The notes under the pieces are model-generated. The model ran no database searches, had not been told where the DNA came from, and saw nothing but the letters and a program-made list of their open reading frames with translations. Positions 36,144-44,595 of a DNA stretch of 64,000 bases are shown piece after piece. Source of the stretch: Aeromonas veronii (GTDB lineage Bacteria; Pseudomonadota; Gammaproteobacteria; Enterobacterales; Aeromonadaceae). The DNA is taken from positions 2,967,501 to 3,031,500 of the forward strand of contig NZ_CP157875.1 of the NCBI RefSeq assembly GCF_040215105.1, read 5' to 3'. The first letter of the stretch is position 1; each line of letters starts with the position of its first letter. The position numbers were made by a program, and so were the translations under genes.

Positions 36144-37037
36144 ATGGACGCCTTTACCCCGACCGCCGCCTTGCGCCAGCAGATGGAGACCCTGGAAGCC
36201 GCCCTGGCGCACCTCGCCAATCGGCTCGGCCAGTTACCCCTGCTGGAGGCCCATGTCTATCCCCTCCCCGCCGTGCCCCTGGGGGAGGAGCACGATCCCA
36301 TCGACACCATAGAGGTGGGCTATCTAACGGGTGAGGAGGCACTGGCCGTCACCCAGGCCGCCTATCAGGATCACTGTGCCCGCCCCGGTTGCTCCACCAA
36401 GGCGACCCTGCGCCTGCCGGGCTGGCTGCGCTTTCCCGCCGCCTGCGCCGGGGAGCTCGGCCCCCTGATTGAGGCGATCAACGGCCACAAGCTCGCCTTC
36501 AAGGCACTGGTGCAACAGGCGGGGGGACGGGATGAGAAGTTCGAGCTGGTGCATCAGGCGCTGCCCGGGGTCATCACCCTGCAGGTCTATCGCAAGCTGA
36601 CCCTGCTCCAGGGGGAGCTGCATTCCCTCGGCTTCACCTGGGCGGACAAACAGAGCATCAGCCGCCTGACCCGGGAGCAGGTGCTGGAGATGCTGGAGCG
36701 CAGCCGCCGCTATGTGCCGGCCCTGTCGGACAACGAGGAGTGGAGCAAGATGGTGGATCAGGAGGTGTATGACATTCGCCGCCTGCCGGCGGACGTAGCG
36801 CTGCGGATCCGGCGGCCGGTCAAGACCCACCCCATGATCAACCTGCTGTGGCAGGACAGGGAGCCGCGCAAGCAGCAGCTCAAGGCGAGCCTGCCGCTCT
36901 TGCTCTGCTCGGACACGCCCCCCAGCGTCACTCACCTCGGCCACTATCCCCCCAAGTTGCGTCAGGCCAGGCGGGATCGCAAGATAGGCGGCGAGGCCAT
37001 CATAGAGCGGCTGCACCTCTACCGCTATCAGGGGTAG
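36144..37037 (+). CDS. tus: Replication terminus site-binding protein Tus
   Basis: Binds Ter sites and blocks replication forks from one side. 297 residues from ATG at 36144 (AGGA seven bases upstream); E. coli Tus has 309. From memory of the E. coli sequence the blocks line up through the length: VYPLPAVPLGEEHDPIDTIE, TKATLRLPGWL, FELVHQALPGVITLQVYRKL, GFTWADKQ, IRRPVKTHPM and the end ERLHLYRYQG. At the E. coli WANKH position the His is Gln here. It stands alone, closed by a strong terminator. Confidence 0.9.
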   Translation: MDAFTPTAALRQQMETLEAALAHLANRLGQLPLLEAHVYPLPAVPLGEEHDPIDTIEVGYLTGEEALAVTQAAYQDHCARPGCSTKATLRLPGWLRFPAACAGELGPLIEAINGHKLAFKALVQQAGGRDEKFELVHQALPGVITLQVYRKLTLLQGELHSLGFTWADKQSISRLTREQVLEMLERSRRYVPALSDNEEWSKMVDQEVYDIRRLPADVALRIRRPVKTHPMINLLWQDREPRKQQLKASLPLLLCSDTPPSVTHLGHYPPKLRQARRDRKIGGEAIIERLHLYRYQG

Positions 37038-37051
37038 GCAGGAGCCCAAAC

Positions 37052-37085
37052 GACGAGGGGAGCATCACCGGATGCTCCCCTCGTC
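37052..37085. terminator. Bidirectional terminator between tus and the SNF2 gene
   Basis: A perfect 15-bp stem GACGAGGGGAGCATC / GATGCTCCCCTCGTC with loop ACCG, between convergent genes. Confidence 0.88.
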
Positions 37086-37105
37086 ACTTTCGCCCGCCCG
37101 GGCAA

Positions 37106-40100
37106 TCAGCTCATCAGCAGGGCGCGCAGGCTCTCCACATCCAGCCCCTTCACCTCGGACTGACCACTCAAGAGGCCATCCGCCAGCGCCCGTTTCTCAT
37201 CGTGCAGGGCCACAATCTTCTCCTCTACCGTCTGCTCGCACACCAGGCGATAGACGGTCACCGGCTGGGTCTGCCCCATGCGGTGTGCCCGATCGCTCGC
37301 CTGATCTTCCACCGCCGGATTCCACCAGGGATCCAGGTGCAGCACGGTATCGGCCTGGGTCAGGTTAAGCCCCGTGCCCCCCGCCTTGAGGCTGATGAGG
37401 AACAGGGGCACCGGTTCGTGACGAAAACGCAGGATGGACTCCTGACGGGATTTGGCGGAGCAGCCACCATCCAGATAGCAGTAGTCCCACTGGCGCTGCT
37501 CGATGCGTGCCCGCAACAGGCTCAGCAGATCCACGAACTGGCTGAACACCAGCACCCGGTGGCCCCCGTCGATGGCCTCCTCCAGGAGCCCCATGGCCTC
37601 GTCCAGCTTGCTGCTGGTCTGTGACCACTCCGGCATCACCAGCTGGGGGGAGCAGCAGAGTCGGCGCAGCCGGGTCAGGCCGCTCAGCACGTGCATCAGG
37701 GCGCGGCCATCGGCACTTTGCACCTGCTGCACCACCTCCCGTCTCGTCGCCTCGTAGAGTTGGCGCTCCTCCGGGGAGAGGCTGATGTGATGGATGATCT
37801 CCGTCTTGTCCGGCAACTCGGTCAGCACCTGCTGCTTGAGGCGGCGCAGGATGAAGGGGCTGATCACCGCCCGCAGCAACGACATATGGCGGGGATCCTT
37901 GACCGCCTTGCCAAAGCGACGCTTGAACTCGCTGAGGCTGCCGAGCAGCCCCGGGTTGATGAAGGCAAACAGACTCCACAGCTCACCGAGGTGGTTCTCG
38001 ATGGGGGTGCCGGAGAGCGCCAGACGAAAATCGCCGTCGAGCTGGAACAGCAGCTTGGCACGCTGGGTGCCGGCATTCTTGATCTGCTGCGCCTCATCCA
38101 GCACCATGCTCGACCAGTGACGGGACTTGAGAGCCTGGGCGAGGCTGCCGAGCATGCCGTAGTTGACCAGCACGATCTGACCCGGCCTGGCCTCCTGGAT
38201 CAGTGCCTCCCGCTCGGCCGGGTTCTCGAAGATGACCACCTCCAGCTCGGGGGCGAAGCGGGCCACCTCCTCCTGCCAGTTGGTGACCACTGACTTGGGC
38301 ACCACCACCAGAGCCGGTCCCAGATGCTGGCGCATGCGCAGCAGGATAAGCGCCTGCAGGGTCTTGCCAAGGCCCATGTCGTCCGCGAGGCAGGCGCCGA
38401 AGCCGTGGTGGGCCAGGGTCGCCATCCAGCGTACCCCCTCCTTCTGGTAATCCCGCAGCGCCGTCAGCAACTCGGGCGGACACGCCACCTCCTGCTGCCA
38501 CTCCTGCTGGAGGGACTGCCAGGCCTCGTCCCCCGCCGTGGTCACCGCGGACAACAGGCGGGCCAGAGGATAGGCCAGCTTGTTGTTGATGCGCTGTTCG
38601 GTGTCGAGCATGGCCCCCAGCATGGTCAGGCGATCCACCAGCTTGTCGGTCAGCATCAGGCTGGTCTTGTCATCGAGCTGGACGGTGCGCTGGCCCGGGG
38701 TGAGCTGACGCAGGATGAGGCGCAAGTCGAGGATCTGGTGTTCGTCCAGCGCCAGGGCCCCTTCCACCTGGAACCAGTCCTGGCGCCGCTCGATGCGAAG
38801 GCTCAAGGCCGCCTCGTCCAGACTCTTGAGGCGGGCGCTGTCCTGGTGCCAGTGAATGGCCACGCCGGCGTCCACCAGCTCCGGCAGGGCGTTGACCAGG
38901 GTCAGTGCCTGCTCACCCTCCAGCTTCCACTCGTTGCCCGGCAACCCGATGGGCAGTTGGCTGCGCAGCCGCTGGGCCGCCTCCTTCTCCGCCCCCAGAT
39001 CCCGTTGCCAGTAGTGATACGCCTTCATCCCCTGCCGGACGATGGCCTCCCCCTTGCCAAGGGGCAGAGGGGGCAAGTCCCCCTCCCGGGTCACCAGCTG
39101 GACCACCAGCTGGCCATCCTGCCAATCCAGCTGTACCGAGGCCACACCCGGCCAGGGGGCGATCTCGGCATTGCCCTGCAGGCCCGCCACCTGGCTGTGC
39201 CAGGGGAGATCCGGGATGGCGTCCAGGGTGCGTTGCAACTCGGCCAACCCCGCCTCGGGCAGGGGGGGAATGGTGGTCAAGGTAGGCAATCTGTCTACCA
39301 ATGCTTGCGGCGTCAGAATAAGCTGCCATAAATCCTGCGCCAGCGGCACGATATGCGCCCCCCGGGCCGCGGCCCGGGGGTTTAGCAACGCCCGCATGCC
39401 CGGCATCCGGGACTCTGGAGTCGAAGGCTGGGCCGTCTGCGCCAAAGCTTCCGGATCGCTCTGCCCGTCATCCGGCACGATCTGCAGCAAGGGGGCGCTG
39501 ATGGCCAGTTGCAGCTTCTGGCCCTTGGCGTTGAACAGGCGGGGATGGTCGGCAAGGGGCGCCCAGGCCTCTCGCGGCAACTTGCTCATTGAGCGCGGCA
39601 GGGTGCGCACCAGCGCCCAGTCGGCCTCGTCCAGCAGGGCCGCATACTGGGTGGAGAGAAGGGCGGGATCCACCCGTCGACCGGCGGTCCACTCCCCCTT
39701 GGTGCTCTGCTTCTGGATCTTGCACTCCAGTTCGGGCCCCTCGGCGTGAAGCAGCCAAACCAGCCGCTCCTGCGCCTTGCGCACGCCACTGGAGCGCCCC
39801 AACCCCTGCAGCCAGTTCAGCCAGCTGGCGGAGGCGGGAGCCTTGTCATCCTCCGGATCTTCACTGCCCTGCCCCACCGCAGCGACCTGCAACTGATTGA
39901 GGGGGAGGCGCTGCGCCCCCTGCCCCAGCAAGCTGCGCAGCAGATCCTGGCAAAACGCCATCAGCCGGTGATGGGGCTCGGCCTCCAGCAGGTGGGAGAG
40001 ATCCCACTTGTGCAAAATGGCCACCTGGGGGCTCTGCTCCCCATGGCGCGCGAGGGCGCAGAGATCGAGCCAGAGATAGCCCCAGTGCAGCTCCTCAAGG

Positions 40101-41056
40101 GGCAGTTGCAGGGTATCGAACAGACCGACTGCCTGACCGTGGCGATCACCGGCCCACTGCCCCAGCAGATCTCCGAGCAGCGGGAAGCCAGTGCGTGCCC
40201 CCCCCTGACCCAGGCTGCGCTGCCACTGCTTGCGCTGCTCGCTGGCCAGCACGGGATCGGCCTGCTGCAACCAGCCCAGCCAGAGCAGGGTGCTGAACAT
40301 GGGGGGCCAGGTGCTGAGATCCCCCTCACCCTGTCGTTCGGCCTTCCATTGCGCCAGGGCTCCGAGCAGGCGCTCCCCCAGGGGGTGCTCATCGGTGTGC
40401 TCCGCCAACTGCTGCAGTGCTGGCCAGTGAGTGGTCACCCCGCCCCTGGCCTCCCCCTCTGGCGAGCCGCAGAGCCACTGCCACTCGGCAGCCAGCATCT
40501 GTACCCGCCCGGACAGGGGGGCGGCGCAGGCCGCGGCAATCTCTGCCAGCGGCCAGCCTGACGCGGGCTCGGCATCCAGCAGGGTTTGCAGGGCGAAGTG
40601 TTCCAGCAGGAGCTGCTGCCAGGCGGGGCTCGCCCCGGGCAACAGGCGATGGGCATCGGGCAGGTCCAGCAGACTCAGCAGCTCGGCACTCTGGTAATAG
40701 GCGGGGATCTGGCCCGCCTCCCCCAGACAGAGTTCGCGCACCAGGGCTTGCGCCATCTCCTGCCCGGTGACGGAGGGCACCCGTGACCACTCCGGCATGG
40801 GACAATGGCCGCCACGCACTCCCAGGATCAGGGCCAGCGTTCCCTCCGCCGTCAGGCTCCACTGCTGCTCTCCTCGCAGACGCACCAAGCCCTGCTCCTG
40901 CAGCTGTACCAACCGCTCGGCCAGCAGTCCGGGGGACTGGGGGCCAGGCCTTGCATCTTGCAAGGCGTCGAGCCGATAGCGGGGGCTGGCGGCGCGCTGC
41001 AGTTGCAGCTCGCTGAGCAGGGCATAGCAATCCGAAGAGAGGGTGAAGGCTGACAT
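37106..41056 (-). CDS. Large SNF2/SWI2-family helicase-like ATPase
   Basis: 1316 residues. The C-terminal 480 residues form a full Snf2 motor: LADDMGLGKTLQ (Walker A), MVLDEAQQIKN (DEAQ box), LALSGTPIENHLGELWSLF, then the helicase-C lobe with SLKAGGTGLNLTQADTVLHL and QASDRAHRMGQTQPVTVYRL. The first 800 residues are Leu/Gln rich and not recognised, apart from a likely SNF2-associated region near 640-830. It is not RapA, which has tudor-like domains. Likely a DNA translocase; substrate unknown. Its 5' neighbour is separated by about 225 bases. Confidence 0.9.
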   Translation of the reverse strand: MSAFTLSSDCYALLSELQLQRAASPRYRLDALQDARPGPQSPGLLAERLVQLQEQGLVRLRGEQQWSLTAEGTLALILGVRGGHCPMPEWSRVPSVTGQEMAQALVRELCLGEAGQIPAYYQSAELLSLLDLPDAHRLLPGASPAWQQLLLEHFALQTLLDAEPASGWPLAEIAAACAAPLSGRVQMLAAEWQWLCGSPEGEARGGVTTHWPALQQLAEHTDEHPLGERLLGALAQWKAERQGEGDLSTWPPMFSTLLWLGWLQQADPVLASEQRKQWQRSLGQGGARTGFPLLGDLLGQWAGDRHGQAVGLFDTLQLPLEELHWGYLWLDLCALARHGEQSPQVAILHKWDLSHLLEAEPHHRLMAFCQDLLRSLLGQGAQRLPLNQLQVAAVGQGSEDPEDDKAPASASWLNWLQGLGRSSGVRKAQERLVWLLHAEGPELECKIQKQSTKGEWTAGRRVDPALLSTQYAALLDEADWALVRTLPRSMSKLPREAWAPLADHPRLFNAKGQKLQLAISAPLLQIVPDDGQSDPEALAQTAQPSTPESRMPGMRALLNPRAAARGAHIVPLAQDLWQLILTPQALVDRLPTLTTIPPLPEAGLAELQRTLDAIPDLPWHSQVAGLQGNAEIAPWPGVASVQLDWQDGQLVVQLVTREGDLPPLPLGKGEAIVRQGMKAYHYWQRDLGAEKEAAQRLRSQLPIGLPGNEWKLEGEQALTLVNALPELVDAGVAIHWHQDSARLKSLDEAALSLRIERRQDWFQVEGALALDEHQILDLRLILRQLTPGQRTVQLDDKTSLMLTDKLVDRLTMLGAMLDTEQRINNKLAYPLARLLSAVTTAGDEAWQSLQQEWQQEVACPPELLTALRDYQKEGVRWMATLAHHGFGACLADDMGLGKTLQALILLRMRQHLGPALVVVPKSVVTNWQEEVARFAPELEVVIFENPAEREALIQEARPGQIVLVNYGMLGSLAQALKSRHWSSMVLDEAQQIKNAGTQRAKLLFQLDGDFRLALSGTPIENHLGELWSLFAFINPGLLGSLSEFKRRFGKAVKDPRHMSLLRAVISPFILRRLKQQVLTELPDKTEIIHHISLSPEERQLYEATRREVVQQVQSADGRALMHVLSGLTRLRRLCCSPQLVMPEWSQTSSKLDEAMGLLEEAIDGGHRVLVFSQFVDLLSLLRARIEQRQWDYCYLDGGCSAKSRQESILRFRHEPVPLFLISLKAGGTGLNLTQADTVLHLDPWWNPAVEDQASDRAHRMGQTQPVTVYRLVCEQTVEEKIVALHDEKRALADGLLSGQSEVKGLDVESLRALLMS

Positions 41057-41281
41057 CAGGACTCGTGGGCTGGTGCAAAGGCGGAATTTTACCGAGAAAG
41101 GGGCGGCGGCTCGACCCTTAAGCGCGAATTAGTACAAAAAAAGCGGCCAGCTTCATAAAAAACGGTGGGGAGAATAGGACAGGGATCGACAAAAAGAGGG
41201 GAAAAATTAGCATGAAGGGAGCCAGATGGCGGACGTTGGCGACGATGAATTAATCTCGCCAACGGGCAACCCGGTGCAAGC

Positions 41282-41302
41282 AAAAAGGCGCCGAAGCGCC
41301 TT
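41282..41302 (-). terminator. Terminator after yceH
   Basis: AAGGCGC / GCGCCTT stem with a UUCG loop and a T5 tract on the minus strand. It is a shortened version of the flgE terminator. Confidence 0.88.
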
Positions 41303-41322
41303 CTTGTGAACCATCGCGGGCT

Positions 41323-41976
41323 TCATCCCTCCAGCTGCGCCAGCCTGGACTCCAGGGCCGTCAGACGCTCTTTGAGGCTCTCGACCTCCTCCTCGAGCTG
41401 GCTCAGGCGATCGGTGGCGGGAGAGGCGTAAGTGCTGGCGGGAGCCGCCTGTGCCAGTGCCTGCAGATCGATCTCGCCGCTGAACAGGTGGGCGTAACGG
41501 GACTCCCGCTTGCCCGGCTCCCGGGGCAGCTTGACCACATAGGGGCCCCGCTCGGCGAGGCCAGCCAGCACAGCATCGACTTCGGTCACATCGTCGAAAC
41601 TGCACAGGCGGTTGGTGCGCGAGCGCAGTTCGCCCGGCGTCTGCGGGCCCCGCAGCAACAGCTCGCAGAGGATGCCGAGCTCCTGGGCCGTGAACTTGAG
41701 CTCACCAAACTCGGTGTTGCAGAAGCGATGCTGATAGCGCGGTACCCGTGCGTTGAAGCCGGCGGTATTGACCACCAGACGGCGACGGATCAGCTCGTCG
41801 ATCACGGCGCGAATATCCAGCTCGGCGAGATCCAGCACGGGCTCACGATTGCTCTTCTGGTTGCAGGCGTTGACCAGTGCATTGAGGGAGAGGGGATACT
41901 GATCCGGCGTGCAGATCTCTTTCTCTATCAGACAGCCGATCACCCGGGCCTCCAGCGGGCCTAGTACTAACTCCAT
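41323..41976 (-). CDS. yceH: YceH-family protein (DUF480)
   Basis: 217 residues from ATG at 41976, preceded by GGGAGG; an earlier in-frame start lacks a site. Two winged-helix units: ARVIGCLIEKEICTPDQYPL, LNALVNACNQKSNREPV, then LRGPQTPGELRSRTNRLCSF. The C-terminus is a coiled coil (LSQLEEEVESLKERLTALES). YceH is a conserved cytosolic protein of unknown function, structurally like DNA-binding proteins. Confidence 0.92.
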   Translation of the reverse strand: MELVLGPLEARVIGCLIEKEICTPDQYPLSLNALVNACNQKSNREPVLDLAELDIRAVIDELIRRRLVVNTAGFNARVPRYQHRFCNTEFGELKFTAQELGILCELLLRGPQTPGELRSRTNRLCSFDDVTEVDAVLAGLAERGPYVVKLPREPGKRESRYAHLFSGEIDLQALAQAAPASTYASPATDRLSQLEEEVESLKERLTALESRLAQLEG

Positions 41977-42202
41977 TTCAACCTCCCTTGCCACACGTTA
42001 AGAGACTTATCTTAACCAAGGCGCGCACCTCGTCCAGCCCTGAACCACAATTTTGCGACCGGGGAAAACAGTTGGTGAAACATCGTGCAGGAATGGACCA
42101 CAAACGGCGTCATTCAACCCCCGACCAGGGTAGTTCAGGGAGACCCTCACCCTGCTCTGGCCAGGCGGTCACCGAGTCAGGGCCCAGTCGATGCAGCGTT
42201 AT

Positions 42203-42652
42203 TCAGAGCGACTTGTCGACCCGGGTGTCTGAACCCGAGGTCAGGATCCTCACCCTGTCCCCCTTGGCAAAGCTGAGCTTGGGATCGCTCGCCTGCACTA
42301 CGCTCAGCACCTTGCCGCCGTCGGTCTTGATCTGCAGCTCCACCGATTGCGCCGTCTGGGGTGCATTCTGCGCACTCTGGCGACGACGAGACACCTCAGC
42401 GCCGGCAATCGCCCCCGTGGCAGTCATGATGGTCTGACCCGAGCCGCCGCCGAACTGGTTGCCAACAGCCGCACCGAGCGCCGCCGCGCCTATGGTGCGA
42501 AGGGGTCTGGCCCCCTGATGGGCAGGCTGGGTGGTCTGAGTGATGAGATGACTCTCCTGCACCGTGCCATATTCGACCTGGGCGCTGGTACCGGCCATGG
42601 CGGATGAGCTGAGGATGAGCAGACTGGCGGCGATGAATTCCACTTTCTTCAC
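42203..42652 (-). CDS. Glycine-zipper (SlyB-like) envelope protein
   Basis: 149 residues starting with GTG at 42652, which has GGAG eight bases upstream; the product then opens with a signal peptide (MKKVEFIAASLLILSSSAMA). A Gly/Ala zipper lies near residues 60-90 (GAAALGAAVGNQFGGGSGQ), typical of two-helix envelope insertion. There is no lipobox Cys, so it is not a SlyB lipoprotein proper. Soluble C-terminus. Role in envelope stability is inferred. Confidence 0.82.
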   Translation of the reverse strand: MKKVEFIAASLLILSSSAMAGTSAQVEYGTVQESHLITQTTQPAHQGARPLRTIGAAALGAAVGNQFGGGSGQTIMTATGAIAGAEVSRRRQSAQNAPQTAQSVELQIKTDGGKVLSVVQASDPKLSFAKGDRVRILTSGSDTRVDKSL

Positions 42653-42671
42653 GATGTAGGCTCCAATGAGG

Positions 42672-42693
42672 GGCCCGGCGGGGATGCCGGGCC
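42672..42693. other. GC-rich hairpin after the ligase gene
   Basis: GGCCCGGC / GCCGGGCC with a 6-base loop, 100 bases past the ligase stop and 20 bases before the GTG start of the glycine-zipper gene. It may end the polysaccharide transcript, but lacks a U-tract. Related in sequence to 25006-25027. Confidence 0.5.
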
Positions 42694-42792
42694 GGTGGCA
42701 GGAGGGCCCTGCCATCGAATCATCAGACTACCGGAACCAAGCTGACTGCAGGCTTGCCCGCCCCCCAGATAGTGACGAGAACCTGAACGTCG

Positions 42793-44499
42793 TCAGGAGG
42801 AGGGCTTGCGCTCCAGGGTCGCCGCCACCGAGGCAGCCTCCTTGCCGGTGAGCAAGGGCTCACCCGGATAGAGCAGCAGAGCCCGGGTCCGCAGCTGGTT
42901 GGCGTCTTCCGTACGCCCCAGCGCATTGAGGGCGATCACCATGTTGGCGTAGATATTGGCCCGCGGGGTGTGGCGCACGAAGGCATGCCCCCACTCGAGA
43001 TAGGCCTCCAGCTCCACCTTGTTGTGTGTCTGCAGGCCCACCATCAGCCGCACCGCGTTGACGTCGAACTCCACTCGGGTCAGCCAGGCCATGGGATTGA
43101 CCACGTCCAGCAGCAGGGTCGGTTCCTTGTAACCGCCGCGCTCATACTTGGTCACCACCCAGGCGGTGTGAATGGCGGTCAGCATGAAGGGCACCACCAC
43201 CAGGGGAATGGCAATGGCCATGAAGCGCAGCAGCAGCCAGGGGCGATAAACATATTCCCGCCAGCTGGCCGCCCCCCCCTCCTCCACTTCCGCATCCACC
43301 ACATAGATGAGCAGCAACAGGGCCCACCAGAGGGCGATGGCATGATAGAAGGGGTATTCGGTCTGGCTGTGCAGCAAGATGGGGGTCACCAGAGCCAGCA
43401 GCGCAGCGCCTCTGACCCAGCCCGCCCGACTCAGCCGCCACAGCAAGGTCCCCCCCATCAGCAGCATGCCAAGCATGGGGGCAATCCCCCCCTCCACTGC
43501 CCAGTAGAGAAATTCGTTGTGGGGGTGGTCGAGGTTGTACTCAATCTGCACCATGGCTGGGTTGAGGGCCTTGTCAGCCATGTAATGCTCGAGGAACACC
43601 GGCTCGAAGCTGCCGTAGCCCCAACCCGTCCAGGGGGACTCTGCAATCAACTTGGCGGCATAGGGCCAGTAGATGGAGCGCATGCCGCCGGATTGGTAGA
43701 TATCCAGCCCCCGCTTGGCCCCCGCCATGGCGTATTGGGAGAGAAACCCCAGGGCAATACCCAGTCCGATCAGGGTGAGGATGCGCCCCAGCTGCCGTTG
43801 ACGTCGCAGTTGCGGCACCAGCAACAACAAGGCCAGCAAGCCCCCCAATTGGCCGACCCGGGATTGCAGCACGACCAGCAGCACTGACGCCGCGAGGATC
43901 ACCCCATAACGCAGCCCCCTGAGCCAGGGGTGAGTACTCCCCTTCATCTCGAGCCAAACTGCCAGCGACAGACCGGTCGCCATGAAGCTCGCCATCACAT
44001 TGGGTTGCTGGAAGATGCCGTAGGGTCGGTTGGCACGTGTGTCGTATCCTAACCAGTTGCCCGGTGTCAGCAGATAGAACTGCACCAGACCGACAACACC
44101 TTCAATGGCCACCGCCACCAACAACAGATAAAGCAGTTTATCCCGCGCCGATTTCTCCCATTTCCACTGGTAGAGACAACTCAGAAACAGCAGGCCGGCA
44201 AAGAGCCCGAGCAAACGGGGAATGGCGTAGTCTTTTTGCTCAAAACCCGGATAGGCCATGGGCAGCAGCAGCAGCATGCCCCCCAGCCAGAGTCCAATCT
44301 GCAGCGAAGAGACGACCAACTGCTGGCGCAAGGTCACCTGCCAGAGGCCGAGCCCAATGACCAGGCTCGCAAAGATCCAGCCCCAGGCATTGAACGGCAG
44401 ATAGAGCCCGGAGCCCCCCGGATTGTGCATAAAGAAATGCATGCCGAGCAGCCAGTAGAGTCCGCTCACTACGCCAAAAGACTTTGCCGTCGTTGTCAT
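42793..44499 (-). CDS. O-antigen ligase / PglL-type oligosaccharyltransferase
   Basis: Multi-pass inner-membrane protein of 568 residues from ATG at 44499. About a dozen hydrophobic segments; the Wzy_C core lies around 185-400 (RPYGIFQQPNVMASFMATGL, SRVGQLGGLLALLLL, and the periplasmic-loop HNEFLYWAVEGG with the conserved His). The C-terminal 130 residues (ALGRTEDANQLRTRALLLYP) resemble the Wzy_C_2 region of PglL glycosyltransferases. So it may attach glycan to lipid A core (WaaL role), to protein such as pilin, or both. Last gene of the polysaccharide locus. Confidence 0.85.
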   Translation of the reverse strand: MTTTAKSFGVVSGLYWLLGMHFFMHNPGGSGLYLPFNAWGWIFASLVIGLGLWQVTLRQQLVVSSLQIGLWLGGMLLLLPMAYPGFEQKDYAIPRLLGLFAGLLFLSCLYQWKWEKSARDKLLYLLLVAVAIEGVVGLVQFYLLTPGNWLGYDTRANRPYGIFQQPNVMASFMATGLSLAVWLEMKGSTHPWLRGLRYGVILAASVLLVVLQSRVGQLGGLLALLLLVPQLRRQRQLGRILTLIGLGIALGFLSQYAMAGAKRGLDIYQSGGMRSIYWPYAAKLIAESPWTGWGYGSFEPVFLEHYMADKALNPAMVQIEYNLDHPHNEFLYWAVEGGIAPMLGMLLMGGTLLWRLSRAGWVRGAALLALVTPILLHSQTEYPFYHAIALWWALLLLIYVVDAEVEEGGAASWREYVYRPWLLLRFMAIAIPLVVVPFMLTAIHTAWVVTKYERGGYKEPTLLLDVVNPMAWLTRVEFDVNAVRLMVGLQTHNKVELEAYLEWGHAFVRHTPRANIYANMVIALNALGRTEDANQLRTRALLLYPGEPLLTGKEAASVAATLERKPSS

Positions 44500-44553
44500 C
44501 TTCCCAGGTTCCTCAATCCCATACTCCTCGCCACTCGCGTGCACCCCAGAAAA

Positions 44554-44577
44554 CAAAAAAGGGGGCTATTGCCCCCT
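44554..44577 (-). terminator. Terminator after wzz
   Basis: AGGGGGC / GCCCCCT stem with a 4-base loop and a T6-G-T4 tract on the minus strand, 19 bases past the wzz stop. It separates wzz from the ligase gene, which must then have its own promoter or depend on read-through. Confidence 0.92.
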
Positions 44578-44595
44578 CTCGCTCATGGATAAACA

